Assembly: GCA_036489025.1 (NCBI GenBank)
Contig: DASXGN010000001.1
Span: 62,001 to 126,000, forward strand
Reading direction: 5' to 3'
DNA length: 64,000 nt
From: Dryocola sp036489025
GTDB taxonomy: Bacteria; Pseudomonadota; Gammaproteobacteria; Enterobacterales; Enterobacteriaceae
Of the stretch, positions 17,742 through 29,303 are shown in pieces. The translations under genes were made by a program, and so were the position numbers. The stretch's first letter is position 1, and every line of letters begins with the position of its first letter. Below the pieces are notes generated by a model that ran no database searches, was not told where the DNA came from, and was given only the letters and a program-made list of their open reading frames with translations.

Positions 17742-18436
17742 CAGCTCACTCCCAGGCTGTAGCCGAGACCGCGATGCGTATTGATTGGGGAAAGATCCGG
17801 GTTGACCTGGCGCAGCTTAGCACGCAGGGTTTTAATGTGCGTATCGACGGTTCTGTCGAAGCTTTCTTCGGCGCTGCTCCAGACGAGATCCATCAGCTGC
17901 TGGCGTGAAAAGACCCGGCCCGGCCACTGTAAAAATGTCTTCAGCAGCAGATATTCATATCGTGTAAGCAGCAGCGGCTGCTGGCACCAGACAATCTGCG
18001 CGGCCATTTCATTTAGCTCAAACAGGCCGATCCGCTGCACGCTGCCGACATGGTTTTGCCGCTGCTTATGCAAACGGCGCAGCACGGTTCGCACCCTCGC
18101 GCAAACTTCACGGGGAGAAAAAGGCTTGGCGATATAATCGTCCGCGCCGATTTCCAGGCCGATTAGCCTGTCGACCTCTTCGCTGCGGGCGGTGAGAAAC
18201 AGCACCGGCAGATCGGGATAATCAGCCAGCAGGCGTCGACAAAGCTCAAAACCGTTAATATCCGGCAGGCCAACGTCAAGGATGGCCAAATCCGGCTGCG
18301 CTTCACGGGCCGCAGCCAGCGCCGGGAGGCCGCGGTCAAATCCACGAACCTGAAACCCTTCCTGCTGCAGCGTGTAGATAAGCGTATCGGCAATGCTGGC
18401 TTCGTCCTCGACCAGCCAGATAATGGCCTGACTCAT
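17741..18436 (-). CDS. creB: Response regulator CreB
   Basis: OmpR-type regulator that binds cre tags once phosphorylated by CreC. It has 231 residues, with the phosphate-accepting D54 in LAILDVGLPDINGFE and the conserved KPFSPREV lysine. The C-terminal winged helix contains LVWSSAEESFDRTVDTHIKTLRAKL. The start is the ATG of MSQAIIWLVEDE, 13 bases after the creA stop. Confidence 0.97.
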   Translation of the reverse strand: MSQAIIWLVEDEASIADTLIYTLQQEGFQVRGFDRGLPALAAAREAQPDLAILDVGLPDINGFELCRRLLADYPDLPVLFLTARSEEVDRLIGLEIGADDYIAKPFSPREVCARVRTVLRRLHKQRQNHVGSVQRIGLFELNEMAAQIVWCQQPLLLTRYEYLLLKTFLQWPGRVFSRQQLMDLVWSSAEESFDRTVDTHIKTLRAKLRQVNPDLSPINTHRGLGYSLGVS

Positions 18437-18449
18437 CGGGCAAGCTCCG

Positions 18450-18920
18450 CTAGTTCCACGGCATAATTGGCACCGCACTCAGCGCGTTTTTCGGCGAGCC
18501 GTCGACCACCTTGTCCGAGTAAGCTAAGTAAGCAAGCGTGTTGCGTTTCGCATCGTAAAAACGCACGACCTGAAGCTTTTTGAACACTAAAGAAGTGCGC
18601 TTCTGGAACACAACTTCGCCCTGCGATTTGCCGGCCTTGATTTTATCGCTCAGCTCAACCGGGCCAACCTGCTGGCAGGAAATCGCGGCGTCGGAAGTGT
18701 CTTCCGCCAGGCCAAGCCCGCCTTTAATGCCGCCCGTTTTAGCGCGGCTAATGTAACAGGTCACGTTTTTGACATCGGGATCGTCAAAGGCCTCAACGAC
18801 AATCTTATGATCCGGGCCGAACATCTTGAATACCGTGTCTACCGAGCCAATTTGCTCGGCAAAAACGCCCTGGGAAAACATCAGCATCGCGCCAGCGGCG
18901 GCTAAAACTTTATATTTCAT
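18450..18920 (-). CDS. creA: Secreted protein CreA
   Basis: First gene of creABCD. The 156-residue product has a signal peptide ending near SQGVFA-EQ (residue 21) and the conserved CreA body, including DPDVKNVTCYISRAKTGGIKGGLGLAEDTSDAAISCQQ. Function is unknown. It shares the upstream region with the divergent rob gene. Confidence 0.95.
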   Translation of the reverse strand: MKYKVLAAAGAMLMFSQGVFAEQIGSVDTVFKMFGPDHKIVVEAFDDPDVKNVTCYISRAKTGGIKGGLGLAEDTSDAAISCQQVGPVELSDKIKAGKSQGEVVFQKRTSLVFKKLQVVRFYDAKRNTLAYLAYSDKVVDGSPKNALSAVPIMPWN

Positions 18921-19127
18921 ATTGTTACCATTAATGAAGATTGCCCCGGTTGACTATTCAGTCCGTGGGGAAAAACTCGTTTAATATCACGTTATTAATA
19001 AAATCATCCGAATGACAGGCTGATTTTGGCACAGTTTGTTAAAAAAAACTCTGAATCCCCGCAGAACAAAAAATGCTATTATCCGGCCATAATTAAGGCA
19101 CTTGCACTGTCAGGATGAGGATAATTT

Positions 19128-19997
19128 ATGGATCAGGCTGGGATCATTCGCGATCTACTTACCTGGCTAGAAAGCCATCTGGATCAACCCCTTGCGCTGG
19201 ATAATGTGGCGGCAAAAGCGGGGTATTCCAAGTGGCATCTACAAAGGATGTTTAAAGACGTTACCGGACACGCCATTGGGGCCTATATCCGCGCGCGTCG
19301 CTTATCAAAATCCGCCGTTGCACTGCGCCTCACCGCTCGCCCTATTCTTGATATCGCCCTGCAATACCGCTTCGACTCGCAGCAGACCTTTACCCGCGCC
19401 TTTAAAAAACAGTTCGCACAAACGCCAGCATTATATCGCCGCTCACCGGACTGGAGCGCGTTTGGCATGCGGCCCCCGCTGCGTTTAGGCGAGTTTACGC
19501 CACCTCAGGCGCACTTTGTTACCCTGCCGGAAACGCACCTGGTGGGCGTCACACAAAGTTACAGCTGTACGCTTGAGCAGATTTCTGATTTCCGTAACGA
19601 AATGAGAATTCAGTTCTGGACGCAGTTCCTCGGCAATTCGCCAACGCTGCCGCGCGTGCTCTACGGCCTGCACGAACCGCGCCCGAGCATCGAGAAAGAT
19701 GACGAACAGGAAGTGTTTTACACGACCGCGCTGACGCCGGAGCTGGCCAACGGCTTCCTGCCGGATTCACACCCGGTCAGGCTCGAAGGCGGCGACTACG
19801 TCCAGTTTAACTACGAAGGGCCGGGCACCGGGCTACAGGACTTTATTCTGACGGTCTACGGCACCTGCATGCCGTCGCTGAACCTGACCCGACGTAAGGG
19901 CCAGGATATCGAACGCTTCTTCCCGCATGAGGAAGCCAGAGTGGAAGTCAGGCCGATGCAAATCCGCTGCGAGTACCTGATTCCCGTTCGCCGTTAG
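19128..19997 (+). CDS. rob: Transcriptional activator Rob (AraC/XylS family)
   Basis: Binds mar/sox/rob boxes and activates genes for resistance to antibiotics, organic solvents and superoxide. It has 289 residues: two helix-turn-helix units in residues 1-105 (including AAKAGYSKWHLQRMFKDVTGH and the second near IALQYRFDSQQTFTRAFKKQF), then a GyrI-like effector domain at about 120-289. A GGATGAGGATAA stretch precedes the ATG. Its stop overlaps the convergent gpmB stop by three bases. Confidence 0.97.
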   Translation: MDQAGIIRDLLTWLESHLDQPLALDNVAAKAGYSKWHLQRMFKDVTGHAIGAYIRARRLSKSAVALRLTARPILDIALQYRFDSQQTFTRAFKKQFAQTPALYRRSPDWSAFGMRPPLRLGEFTPPQAHFVTLPETHLVGVTQSYSCTLEQISDFRNEMRIQFWTQFLGNSPTLPRVLYGLHEPRPSIEKDDEQEVFYTTALTPELANGFLPDSHPVRLEGGDYVQFNYEGPGTGLQDFILTVYGTCMPSLNLTRRKGQDIERFFPHEEARVEVRPMQIRCEYLIPVRR

Positions 19998-20641
19998 CGC
20001 TGCAGCTCATCTAACGCAGGGGCATCTAAATGCGAGATGTCCCCTGCCGTTTCAACCACCCAGCCGGGCGCCAGCCACGGGCTTTCCTGATGATCAACCC
20101 GCGAGATTGAGCAGTTCCGCAGCCGCAGGCGGCGTTCCGCCCAGGCCGGCAGGCCGAGAATCGTACTGACCAGGCAGCCCAGCGCCATGCCGTGGCTCAC
20201 CAGCAGCGGACGGCTTCCGGCAGGCAGCTCGCGACAGGCGTTCAGCGCGGCGTGCATACGTTCGCTCATTTCCAGCATCGATTCCCCTTCCGGGATACGG
20301 CCATCCTGGGTGCCGTTAACCAGCAGACGACGCCAGCTTTCTTCTTCTTCGCTAAGCGTATCGAGATGGCGGCGTTCGAGAACGCCCATATTGAGCTCGC
20401 GCAGGCGCGCGTCGAGAGAGACATCGCAGCCACAGGCCTCGGCGATGATTTCTGCGGTACGACGCGTGCGCCCTAAATCGCTGGCGATAACATGCGTAAT
20501 ACCGAGGGACTTCACGCGCTCGGCAACCTGCCAGGCCTGACGCTCCCCCATTTCAGTCAGCGCGCTGTCTGACTGGCCCTGAATGCGGCGCTCCGCATTC
20601 CACTGCGTTTCACCATGGCGAACAAGGTATACCTGTAACAT
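19994..20641 (-). CDS. gpmB: Histidine phosphatase GpmB (YtjC)
   Basis: A 215-residue member of the cofactor-dependent phosphoglycerate mutase / histidine phosphatase family. The catalytic motif LVRHGETQWN is at residues 6-15 and the second histidine is in LVSHGMALG near residue 150. The annotated mutase role in E. coli is doubtful and a sugar-phosphatase activity is more likely. It is divergent from yjjX and convergent with rob. Confidence 0.93.
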   Translation of the reverse strand: MLQVYLVRHGETQWNAERRIQGQSDSALTEMGERQAWQVAERVKSLGITHVIASDLGRTRRTAEIIAEACGCDVSLDARLRELNMGVLERRHLDTLSEEEESWRRLLVNGTQDGRIPEGESMLEMSERMHAALNACRELPAGSRPLLVSHGMALGCLVSTILGLPAWAERRLRLRNCSISRVDHQESPWLAPGWVVETAGDISHLDAPALDELQR

Positions 20642-20694
20642 GCGTTTTATCCGTTATACTGCGGCAACAAAAAATCTTTAGAGATTCAGTGATT

Positions 20695-21210
20695 ATGTAC
20701 CATGTCGTCTGCGCCACAACTAATCCATCCAAAATTCAGGCGATTCTGCAGGCGTTTTCGTCGATCTATGGTGAAGGATCCTGCCACATTGAGTCCGTTG
20801 CCGTCGATAGTGGCGTGCCGGAACAGCCGTTCGGAAACATCGAAACGCGAACTGGCGCACGAAGCCGCGTCATGAACGCCCGGCAGGTTCGACCGGAAGC
20901 CGATTTTTGGGTTGCCATTGAAGCAGGAATTGACGAAGGCAGCACCTTCAGCTGGGTGGTGATTGAGAACCAGCTTCAACGCGGGGAAGCCCGCTCGGCG
21001 ACGCTGCCGTTGCCGGAGGTGATTCTTGAAAAAGTGAAGGCCGGGGAAGCGCTGGGCCCGGTGATGTCAGCCTATACCGGCATCGACCAGATTGGCCGCA
21101 AAGAAGGGGCGATTGGCGTCTTTACCGCCGGGAAGCTCACGCGCAGCAGCGTTTACCTCCAGGCGGTGGTGCTGGCATTAAGCCCGTTCCACAACGAGAT
21201 TTACCGCTAG
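20695..21210 (+). CDS. yjjX: Inosine/xanthosine triphosphatase YjjX
   Basis: Removes ITP and XTP from the nucleotide pool. It has 171 residues with the family segments CATTNPSKIQAILQAF at the N-terminus and AIEAGID plus RKEGAIGVFTAGKLTR further on. The start chosen is the ATG of MYHVVCATTN; a GTG lies 6 bases upstream in frame. Its stop overlaps the convergent trpR stop by 4 bases. Confidence 0.93.
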   Translation: MYHVVCATTNPSKIQAILQAFSSIYGEGSCHIESVAVDSGVPEQPFGNIETRTGARSRVMNARQVRPEADFWVAIEAGIDEGSTFSWVVIENQLQRGEARSATLPLPEVILEKVKAGEALGPVMSAYTGIDQIGRKEGAIGVFTAGKLTRSSVYLQAVVLALSPFHNEIYR

Positions 21211-21536
21211 TTCCCCTGGCGCAGCAGCTCCTGCTCGAGCCAAAGACAAAGCTCGGGCGGGGCTGACTTCAGGCTGTTAGAGCCGCGGGTAATGGTCGCA
21301 ATACCCGCGCCCAGCTCGTTTTTAAGCTCGCGCTGGCTCATTTCCCCCTTCAGCAACTCTTCGATAATTCTTACGCGAGTGCCAAGAGCGGTACGTTCAT
21401 CCGGCGTGAGCAGGAGCGCTAAAAGCGGCAGGTGAAGCTGCTTGTCGAACGACTTTTGCAGCAAATCCACAAAGCGGAGCCACTCCTGATTACTTTGCTC
21501 GGCCTGCTCCGCCGAGTATTGAGAGAGCTGAGTCAT
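21207..21536 (-). CDS. trpR: Tryptophan repressor TrpR
   Basis: Dimeric helix-turn-helix repressor active with bound L-tryptophan; it controls trp, aroH, mtr and its own gene. The product has 109 residues with the reader region MSQRELKNELGAGIATITRGSNSLK at about 66-90. An operator-like palindrome lies 12-29 bases before the start, fitting autoregulation. It lies 55 bases after slt on the same strand. Confidence 0.98.
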   Translation of the reverse strand: MTQLSQYSAEQAEQSNQEWLRFVDLLQKSFDKQLHLPLLALLLTPDERTALGTRVRIIEELLKGEMSQRELKNELGAGIATITRGSNSLKSAPPELCLWLEQELLRQGN

Positions 21537-21547
21537 GTCAGGCCACC

Positions 21548-21565
21548 ATACTATTCAACTAGTAC
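21548..21565 (-). promoter_or_regulatory. TrpR operator of trpR
   Basis: The minus strand reads GTACTAGTTGAATAGTAT, an imperfect palindrome. It matches the trp operator core ACTAGTT-n-n-CTAGT at most positions and is placed just before the trpR start. Confidence 0.8.
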
Positions 21566-21591
21566 AGCAGCATAACATAAACTCCCCCGGA

Positions 21592-23526
21592 TCAATAACG
21601 GCGTTGCCACTCGGCGTCCGTCAGCAGCGGCGCGGATTTGCCCATGAAATATTTGTAATACGCGTCATAAGCCAGCACGTTCTTTACATATCCCCGCGTT
21701 TCGGAGAAAGGAATACTTTCGACGAACGCCACGGCATCAATGCGCCCGGCGCTGTTGCCAAGCCAGGTTCTCACGCGCCCAGGCCCTGCGTTATACGCCG
21801 CGGAAGAGAAGATACGGTTATTCTCAAACTGCTGATAGACGGACTCCAGATAGGTGGTGCCGATATTAATGTTGGTATCCGGATCCAGCAGCTGATTCGG
21901 GCTGCTATAGCCCGCCAGGCCAAATTTACTCACGGTATGCGCCGCGGTAGCAGGCATCACCTGCATCAGGCCGCTGGCCCCCACCGGTGAACGCACTTTA
22001 GGGTTCCAGGCACTTTCCTGGCGGGCAATAGCCATCGCATAGCTGGGCGAAATATCTTTGCCGCTAACGTAACGGGCAAACGTTTCTTTGTAAGCCAGCG
22101 GGAAACGCTCTTCAAGATGATCCCACAGCTTGCCGGCGATGGTGGCCTGCACGCTCAGATCCCACCAGTTCTGCTCGAAGGCATAGCGCGCCAGCCCTTC
22201 CTGCTCAGGCTTGCTGCGGCTGGTAATCAGATTCGCCCATTCGCTGCGCGCGGTGTTGTCCATATTCCAGTACATCAGCTCGCGCACGCGGGCCATTTCC
22301 GGGCCCTGCACCAGCGCCTGATTCACCGAAGCCGCTTTATCAACGCGCAGCGGGTAATCTTCACCCAAACGCTGGGCGGCAATCATCGGATAGAAACCGC
22401 GCTGCTGCATCAGCGAATGCAAGATCTCTTTCGCTTCACCTTCGCGCCCGCGTTCAAGCAGCAGATCGGCCTGCCAGTAGCGCCACTCGTCTTTCTCTTT
22501 TGCCTCCATCGGCAAACGCGCAAGCCAGGTATTCAGCCCGGCACGATCGCCTGCACCCAGGGCCATACGCACGCGTCTTTCGACCAGCGTGGTGGACTGC
22601 GAGCGCATAATCACGTCATCGCGCCAGCTTGCCTGCTCGGCGGTAACATCGTTGCCCATCAGGCGCCAGGCCACGGTTTCCTTCAGCTCCTGAGCCCGAT
22701 CGTCATCAAGCTGCTGAGCCTGAACAAGGGAAGGAATCATCAGGCGGGCATTCTCCGCATCCTGCCGGGCGATACGAGTAAACGCGACCGCCGCCGCCTG
22801 GCGAGTAAAGTCAGTCGCGCCAACGGTGCGGGCGAACGTCAGCACGGTATTCGGATCGTTTTGCAGGCTGATTAGCGAACTGGCAATGGTCTGGTAATCC
22901 GCAGGCATCTGATTGGCGAGGTTCGTCACCAGCGAAGTATTGCCTTCCTTCATAGCCAAACGAATACGTTCCAGATACGCCAGCGGATCCTGAGTGCCGG
23001 AAGCGCGCCACGCGGAGAACAGCCGGTCGCAGCTCGAGGGCAGATTCTTGCCGCTCAGCCACAGATCTTTCGCCCCGCTCCAGGCGGCCTCTGCCTGGCC
23101 GGTATTCCACTTCGCGTAGTAGTAGTTACATTTGGATTCGATAGTGCCCGGCGCTTCCGGGCTGAACGCCAGCAGGCCGCGCCAGTCTTCACGACGTGCA
23201 AGCTCATTCACAAAGCGGGATTTCAGCGAACGCGCGGGCGGCAGCGTGGGGTTAGCCTGGATAAACTGGCTGACCGCCACCGTCGGCTCATTCATTAAAT
23301 CATCGGTAAGCAGTCGATACTGCAGATAAGGATAGAGCGGGTAGTCCTGCAAACCGGGCAGCATCTGCTGCACCACGTCCATTTGCTTGTTATCCCACGC
23401 CTGTTTGATTTGGGCATAGCGGCTACGCTGCTCGTCGAGCGAATCGGCCCGGGCGACGCCGGCTAAAGTTGCCAGGCAAACACCCGCCGCCAACATACGC
23501 CATACAACCTGTTTGGCTTTCCCCAC
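21592..23526 (-). CDS. slt: Soluble lytic murein transglycosylase Slt70
   Basis: Periplasmic enzyme that cleaves the MurNAc-GlcNAc bond to give 1,6-anhydro products during wall turnover. It has 644 residues. The signal peptide ends near VARA-DS (residue 27), followed by the long alpha-helical U and L superhelix domains and a lysozyme-like C-terminal domain. The catalytic glutamate is in AIARQESAWNPKVRSPVGAS, around residue 500. The start codon is GTG with GAGGAG upstream. Confidence 0.97.
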   Translation of the reverse strand: MGKAKQVVWRMLAAGVCLATLAGVARADSLDEQRSRYAQIKQAWDNKQMDVVQQMLPGLQDYPLYPYLQYRLLTDDLMNEPTVAVSQFIQANPTLPPARSLKSRFVNELARREDWRGLLAFSPEAPGTIESKCNYYYAKWNTGQAEAAWSGAKDLWLSGKNLPSSCDRLFSAWRASGTQDPLAYLERIRLAMKEGNTSLVTNLANQMPADYQTIASSLISLQNDPNTVLTFARTVGATDFTRQAAAVAFTRIARQDAENARLMIPSLVQAQQLDDDRAQELKETVAWRLMGNDVTAEQASWRDDVIMRSQSTTLVERRVRMALGAGDRAGLNTWLARLPMEAKEKDEWRYWQADLLLERGREGEAKEILHSLMQQRGFYPMIAAQRLGEDYPLRVDKAASVNQALVQGPEMARVRELMYWNMDNTARSEWANLITSRSKPEQEGLARYAFEQNWWDLSVQATIAGKLWDHLEERFPLAYKETFARYVSGKDISPSYAMAIARQESAWNPKVRSPVGASGLMQVMPATAAHTVSKFGLAGYSSPNQLLDPDTNINIGTTYLESVYQQFENNRIFSSAAYNAGPGRVRTWLGNSAGRIDAVAFVESIPFSETRGYVKNVLAYDAYYKYFMGKSAPLLTDAEWQRRY

Positions 23527-23756
23527 GAGTTCTCCTCACATATTTCACGGCGGCATCATGCCACCAGGTTACCTTCATGCTAACCAGGGCGCGAAGGTTG
23601 TGCCACGCCCGATGAGAATATTTTGCCAATATCCGGATTAACCCCGTTTTGCATAACACATCCCACGTGCCCTGCTGGGATTACCGGCGGAAAACGGCTA
23701 CACTTCGCCTTTGATATTCACCATCTTAATTCACGTAAAAGAGGCGAAGTCGCACT

Positions 23757-25424
<1,668 letters not shown>

Positions 25425-25427
25425 AGC

Positions 25428-25457
25428 AAACGGGGCGCACAAGGCGCCCCGTTTTTT
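25428..25457. terminator. Terminator between ettA and nadR
   Basis: ACGGGGCGC and GCGCCCCGT pair around ACAAG at 25430-25452, followed by TTTTTT. It lies just after ettA and faces the convergent nadR. Confidence 0.92.
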
Positions 25458-25473
25458 AGCATGCAGCAAAAAC

Positions 25474-26706
25474 CTATCCCTGCCCGCCAATCATCTCTTT
25501 CACCAGCTCCACGCAGCGCAGGAACCGCGAGTCATAGTCCGATTCCTCTACGTGAACGAAGCTGATGTTGTTCTCTTCCAGCATTGATACCAGCAGGTCC
25601 TGGAACGATTTTCTGTCAACGTCGCTGCCCAGGCTGCGCAGGCCGTCCGCCACCCACGGCGTGTTGTTCTCCAGCAGAATCACCAGATCGAAACGGTATT
25701 CGTCGATCAGCGCCTGCACGAACGGATGCTCTCTGCCCTCATATTTTTTGCAGAAGGCCTGGGTGGTCACAAAGTCGGTGTCGATAAACGCCACTTTATT
25801 AGCGTACTTCACCGCAAAGTCGACGTACTGCGCGTGGCCGATGGCGATTTTATCGTAGTCGGAATATTGCAGCGCCATTTCATCGCCGCCCAGATGAGAG
25901 AAGACATAATCCCGCCCGTATTCCCACGCGCTGGTGGTGTTGAATATATTGGCGAGCTTATTGACCATCCACGACTTGCCGCTGGACTCGCCGCCCAGAA
26001 TTGCCACGGTGCGCACGAAGAAGGGTTTAACTTCCGTCGGAATGTATTCCCAGTAGCGGAACGGGTTCTCACGAATCTGGCCGCCGCTGATGTTCATAAA
26101 GGTACGCTGCGGATCGATCAGCACCGTTTCAATGCCGAGCTGCTCGGTAAAGCGCGGCGCGTCGCCCTCCTCCGAGGTGTAGATACGGTCGGCGCTGATG
26201 CCTTTGCTTTCCATAAACGCTTTAATGCCGCGGCTCCAGACATCCCAGCCGTGCGGGTAAGGCTCCATCCCCTCTTCGTTAAACGAATGAATGCGGATGT
26301 TCTTCTGGTACTTAAAGGTCTGCAGCAGCCAGCGCAGACGGTCGCCCGTGGTGGGCTGCTGCGACATAGCGCTGTCTTCGAACAGCAGACGATCGCGGGT
26401 TTCATCAAAGCCCATGATGATATGCAGCTCGTCAACCTGGCTTGCAGCGCGCTGAATCAGGTAGATATGGCCGGTGTGAAGCGGATAAAACTTGCCAAAA
26501 ACAACGCCGACCGTTTTCTCACGACGCGGGAACTCGAGGCCCAGAAAACGGTGCAGCGCCTCAAGCTTCTGGGCGCTGGGACTTTTAATCTTGGCATTCA
26601 GCAACTGGCTGAGATAGCCCTTGGTCATGCCGCAGGCTTCTGCGACTTGTTGCAGCGTTACGCTCTGCTGGCGAATCGCGGTCTTCAGGTACTCGAAAGA
26701 CGACAT
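25474..26706 (-). CDS. nadR: Trifunctional NAD regulator/enzyme NadR
   Basis: Represses NAD synthesis genes and also has NMN adenylyltransferase and ribosylnicotinamide kinase activity. The 410 residues equal E. coli NadR. An N-terminal helix-turn-helix (VTLQQVAEACGMTKGYLSQLLNAKI) is followed by the nucleotidyltransferase with GKFYPLHTGH near residue 71. The kinase follows with the P-loop GGESSGKSWM near residue 238. The start is the ATG of MSSFEYLKTAI. It follows radA by 36 bases. Confidence 0.97.
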   Translation of the reverse strand: MSSFEYLKTAIRQQSVTLQQVAEACGMTKGYLSQLLNAKIKSPSAQKLEALHRFLGLEFPRREKTVGVVFGKFYPLHTGHIYLIQRAASQVDELHIIMGFDETRDRLLFEDSAMSQQPTTGDRLRWLLQTFKYQKNIRIHSFNEEGMEPYPHGWDVWSRGIKAFMESKGISADRIYTSEEGDAPRFTEQLGIETVLIDPQRTFMNISGGQIRENPFRYWEYIPTEVKPFFVRTVAILGGESSGKSWMVNKLANIFNTTSAWEYGRDYVFSHLGGDEMALQYSDYDKIAIGHAQYVDFAVKYANKVAFIDTDFVTTQAFCKKYEGREHPFVQALIDEYRFDLVILLENNTPWVADGLRSLGSDVDRKSFQDLLVSMLEENNISFVHVEESDYDSRFLRCVELVKEMIGGQG

Positions 26707-26742
26707 GCTGCCTGCCTCCTGCAAAATAGGGCGAATAATCAA

Positions 26743-28125
26743 TTATAAGTCGTCAAAGACTGAGAGCGCATCCGAGAGTTTTTTTACGCCAAAGACCTGC
26801 ATGCCGTCCGGGAGTTTCTTAGGCACGTTGGCCTGCGGAACGATGGCGCGCTTAAAGCCGTGTTTGGCCGCTTCGGAAATGCGTTCCTGCCCGCTTGGCA
26901 CCGGGCGAATTTCCCCTGCCAGCCCCACTTCACCGAAAACCACCAAATCCTGCGGTAGCGGACGGTTTCGCAGGCTGGAGACCATCGCCAGCAGCAGGGC
27001 TAAATCGGCGCTGGTTTCGGTCACTTTTACGCCGCCCACTACGTTAACAAACACGTCCTGATCGGCCATTTGCAGACCGCCATGACGGTGCAGCACGGCG
27101 AGAAGAATCGCCAGACGGTTTTGTTCCAGCCCCACGGCAACGCGGCGCGGGTTAGACATCATCGACTGATCCACCAGCGCCTGAATTTCTACCAGCAGCG
27201 GGCGAGTACCTTCCCAGACCACCATCACCGAGCTGCCCGGCGTGATTTCATCGCCGCGGCTCAGGAAGATAGCGGAAGGGTTGCTGACCTCGCGCAGGCC
27301 TTGCTCCGTCATCGCAAACACGCCCAGCTCGTTGACCGCGCCGAAGCGGTTCTTATGGCTGCGCAGCGTGCGGAAACGGGAATCGGCGTCGCCGTCGAGC
27401 ATGACCGAGCAGTCGATGCAGTGTTCCAGCACTTTTGGCCCGGCGAGCGAACCGTCTTTGGTGACGTGGCCAACCATAATAATCGCCACGCCGCGCGTTT
27501 TGGCAAAGCGGGTCAGGTAAGCGGCGGATTCACGCACCTGCGCCACGCTGCCCGGCGAAGATTGCACGTCCGCCATATGCATAACCTGGATGGAGTCGAT
27601 AACCATCAGCTTCGGCGCTTCTTCTTCGGCAATCATACAGATTTGCTCGATGCCGGTTTCCGACAGCATATTCAGGTTGCCGGTTGGCAGCCCCAGACGA
27701 TGGGCGCGCATTGCGACCTGCTGCAAAGACTCTTCGCCGGTGACGTACAGGGTTTTCATCTGTTCGCTGAGCTTACACAGCGTTTGCAGCAGCAGAGTAG
27801 ATTTACCCGCGCCTGGGTTACCGCCAATTAAAATGGCGCTGCCCGGTACCACGCCACCGCCCAGCACCCGGTCAAACTCTTTGAAACCCGTGGAGAAACG
27901 CGGCAGCTCTTCCAGGCTGATATCAGAAAGCTTTTGTACCCGGCTTGCGCCCGCGCTGCCCGCATAGCCGGACAAACGCTCGTTACGCGCGACGGTTGGC
28001 GAAGCGGCAATGCGCACTTCCGTAATGGTATTCCACGCGTGACAGGCGCTGCACTGCCCCTGCCAGCGCGGATAATCCGCCCCGCATTCATTACAGACAA
28101 ACGCGCGTTTTGGAGCTTTCGCCAC
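26743..28125 (-). CDS. radA: DNA repair protein RadA
   Basis: RecA-like helicase that promotes branch migration in recombination. The 460 residues contain a four-cysteine zinc finger (CNECGADYPRWQGQCSAC) at 10-28. Next come the Walker A motif GGNPGAGKST near 97, the RadA motif SHKNRFGAVNELG near 252, and a Lon-protease-like C-terminal domain. The start is GTG with AGAGG upstream, 15 bases after serB, so serB-radA-nadR probably form one transcript as in E. coli. Confidence 0.97.
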   Translation of the reverse strand: MAKAPKRAFVCNECGADYPRWQGQCSACHAWNTITEVRIAASPTVARNERLSGYAGSAGASRVQKLSDISLEELPRFSTGFKEFDRVLGGGVVPGSAILIGGNPGAGKSTLLLQTLCKLSEQMKTLYVTGEESLQQVAMRAHRLGLPTGNLNMLSETGIEQICMIAEEEAPKLMVIDSIQVMHMADVQSSPGSVAQVRESAAYLTRFAKTRGVAIIMVGHVTKDGSLAGPKVLEHCIDCSVMLDGDADSRFRTLRSHKNRFGAVNELGVFAMTEQGLREVSNPSAIFLSRGDEITPGSSVMVVWEGTRPLLVEIQALVDQSMMSNPRRVAVGLEQNRLAILLAVLHRHGGLQMADQDVFVNVVGGVKVTETSADLALLLAMVSSLRNRPLPQDLVVFGEVGLAGEIRPVPSGQERISEAAKHGFKRAIVPQANVPKKLPDGMQVFGVKKLSDALSVFDDL

Positions 28126-28140
28126 CTTATTTACCTCTTT

Positions 28141-29118
28141 TTAACGTTCTTCCTGAATCAGGCTGCCGGACAGAATGCAGAACACGCCCATTAAATCCGC
28201 GTGGCGAATCGTCACTTCAGTCTTTTCATTAACTTTAGGCTTGGCGTGGAACGCAATGCCCAGCCCGGCGACCTGAATCATCGGTAAATCATTGGCCCCA
28301 TCGCCGATCGCAACGGTCTGCTCGGTGGGGATCTCATATTTGGTTGCCAGACGCTTTAGCGTCTCGGCTTTGAACTGGGCATCGACAATCTGGCCTATCA
28401 CTTCGCCGGTCAGCTTGCCGTCGCAGATTTCCAGTTCGTTTGCCACCACGGTGGTGAGGTGCAGTTTGTCGCGCAGATATTCCGCAAAGAAGGTGAAGCC
28501 CCCAGAGGCGATAGCCACCTTCCAGCCGAGCGACTCCAGCTTCAGCACCAGCGAGGTCAGGCCCGGCATCAGCGGCAGCTCGTCACGCACCTGGCGTAAT
28601 ATTGCGGCGTTGGCTCCTTTGAGGGTTGCCACGCGCTGTTTCAGGCTTGCGGTGAAGTCCAGCTCGCCGCGCATCGCGCGTTCGGTCACTTCTGCGACCA
28701 TCTCGCCGGTCCCGGCAAGCTTAGCGATTTCATCAATGCATTCGATCTGAATCGCGGTGGAATCCATATCCATCACCAGCAGGCCCGGGGTGCGCAGATG
28801 TGGGATTTTCCCCAGCGGCGCAACGTCCAGCCCGGCGTCATGAGCAAGCTTAGTCGCCCTCGGCGTTAATGAGCCCGCCAGGCGGATAACCTGATAATCT
28901 TCAACGCACCAGGCCGCCACGATAACCATCGCCGCCCCCAGCTGGCGCTGGTAGCGGTTCAGACAGGTTTTATCGAGATTCCTTCCATACAGGAGCCATC
29001 CACTACGGCCAGCGCGATAGTCCAGCGGCATGACTTCATCGCCACTTAAAGATAGCGGCAACCCAGGCCAGAGGGAGACATCGTTTGGCAGGTCGCACCA
29101 GGTCAAACTATTTGGCAT
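28141..29118 (-). CDS. serB: Phosphoserine phosphatase SerB
   Basis: HAD-family enzyme for the last step of serine synthesis. It has 325 residues, with an N-terminal ACT-like region and the catalytic aspartates D117 and D119 in LLVMDMDSTAIQIECIDE. Motif II is in KVAIASGGFTFF and motif III in AIGDGANDLPMI. It heads the serB-radA-nadR cluster and is divergent from ytjB. Confidence 0.98.
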   Translation of the reverse strand: MPNSLTWCDLPNDVSLWPGLPLSLSGDEVMPLDYRAGRSGWLLYGRNLDKTCLNRYQRQLGAAMVIVAAWCVEDYQVIRLAGSLTPRATKLAHDAGLDVAPLGKIPHLRTPGLLVMDMDSTAIQIECIDEIAKLAGTGEMVAEVTERAMRGELDFTASLKQRVATLKGANAAILRQVRDELPLMPGLTSLVLKLESLGWKVAIASGGFTFFAEYLRDKLHLTTVVANELEICDGKLTGEVIGQIVDAQFKAETLKRLATKYEIPTEQTVAIGDGANDLPMIQVAGLGIAFHAKPKVNEKTEVTIRHADLMGVFCILSGSLIQEER

Positions 29119-29303
29119 TACAGCTCCTGAGAAAATTTAATATACCCTTTAGCATTCGACTTTCAGGCAGGCGGCAAGGGAGTGCAGCCAACGCCCCTGC
29201 AATTTGCAGGATGAAGGGTATCCGGGACAAAACAACGCATGAGGCTACCTTGTCAGCGCTGCTTCTGGCAACATTAAAGTAAGCAATTTATCTAAGGTGG
29301 ACT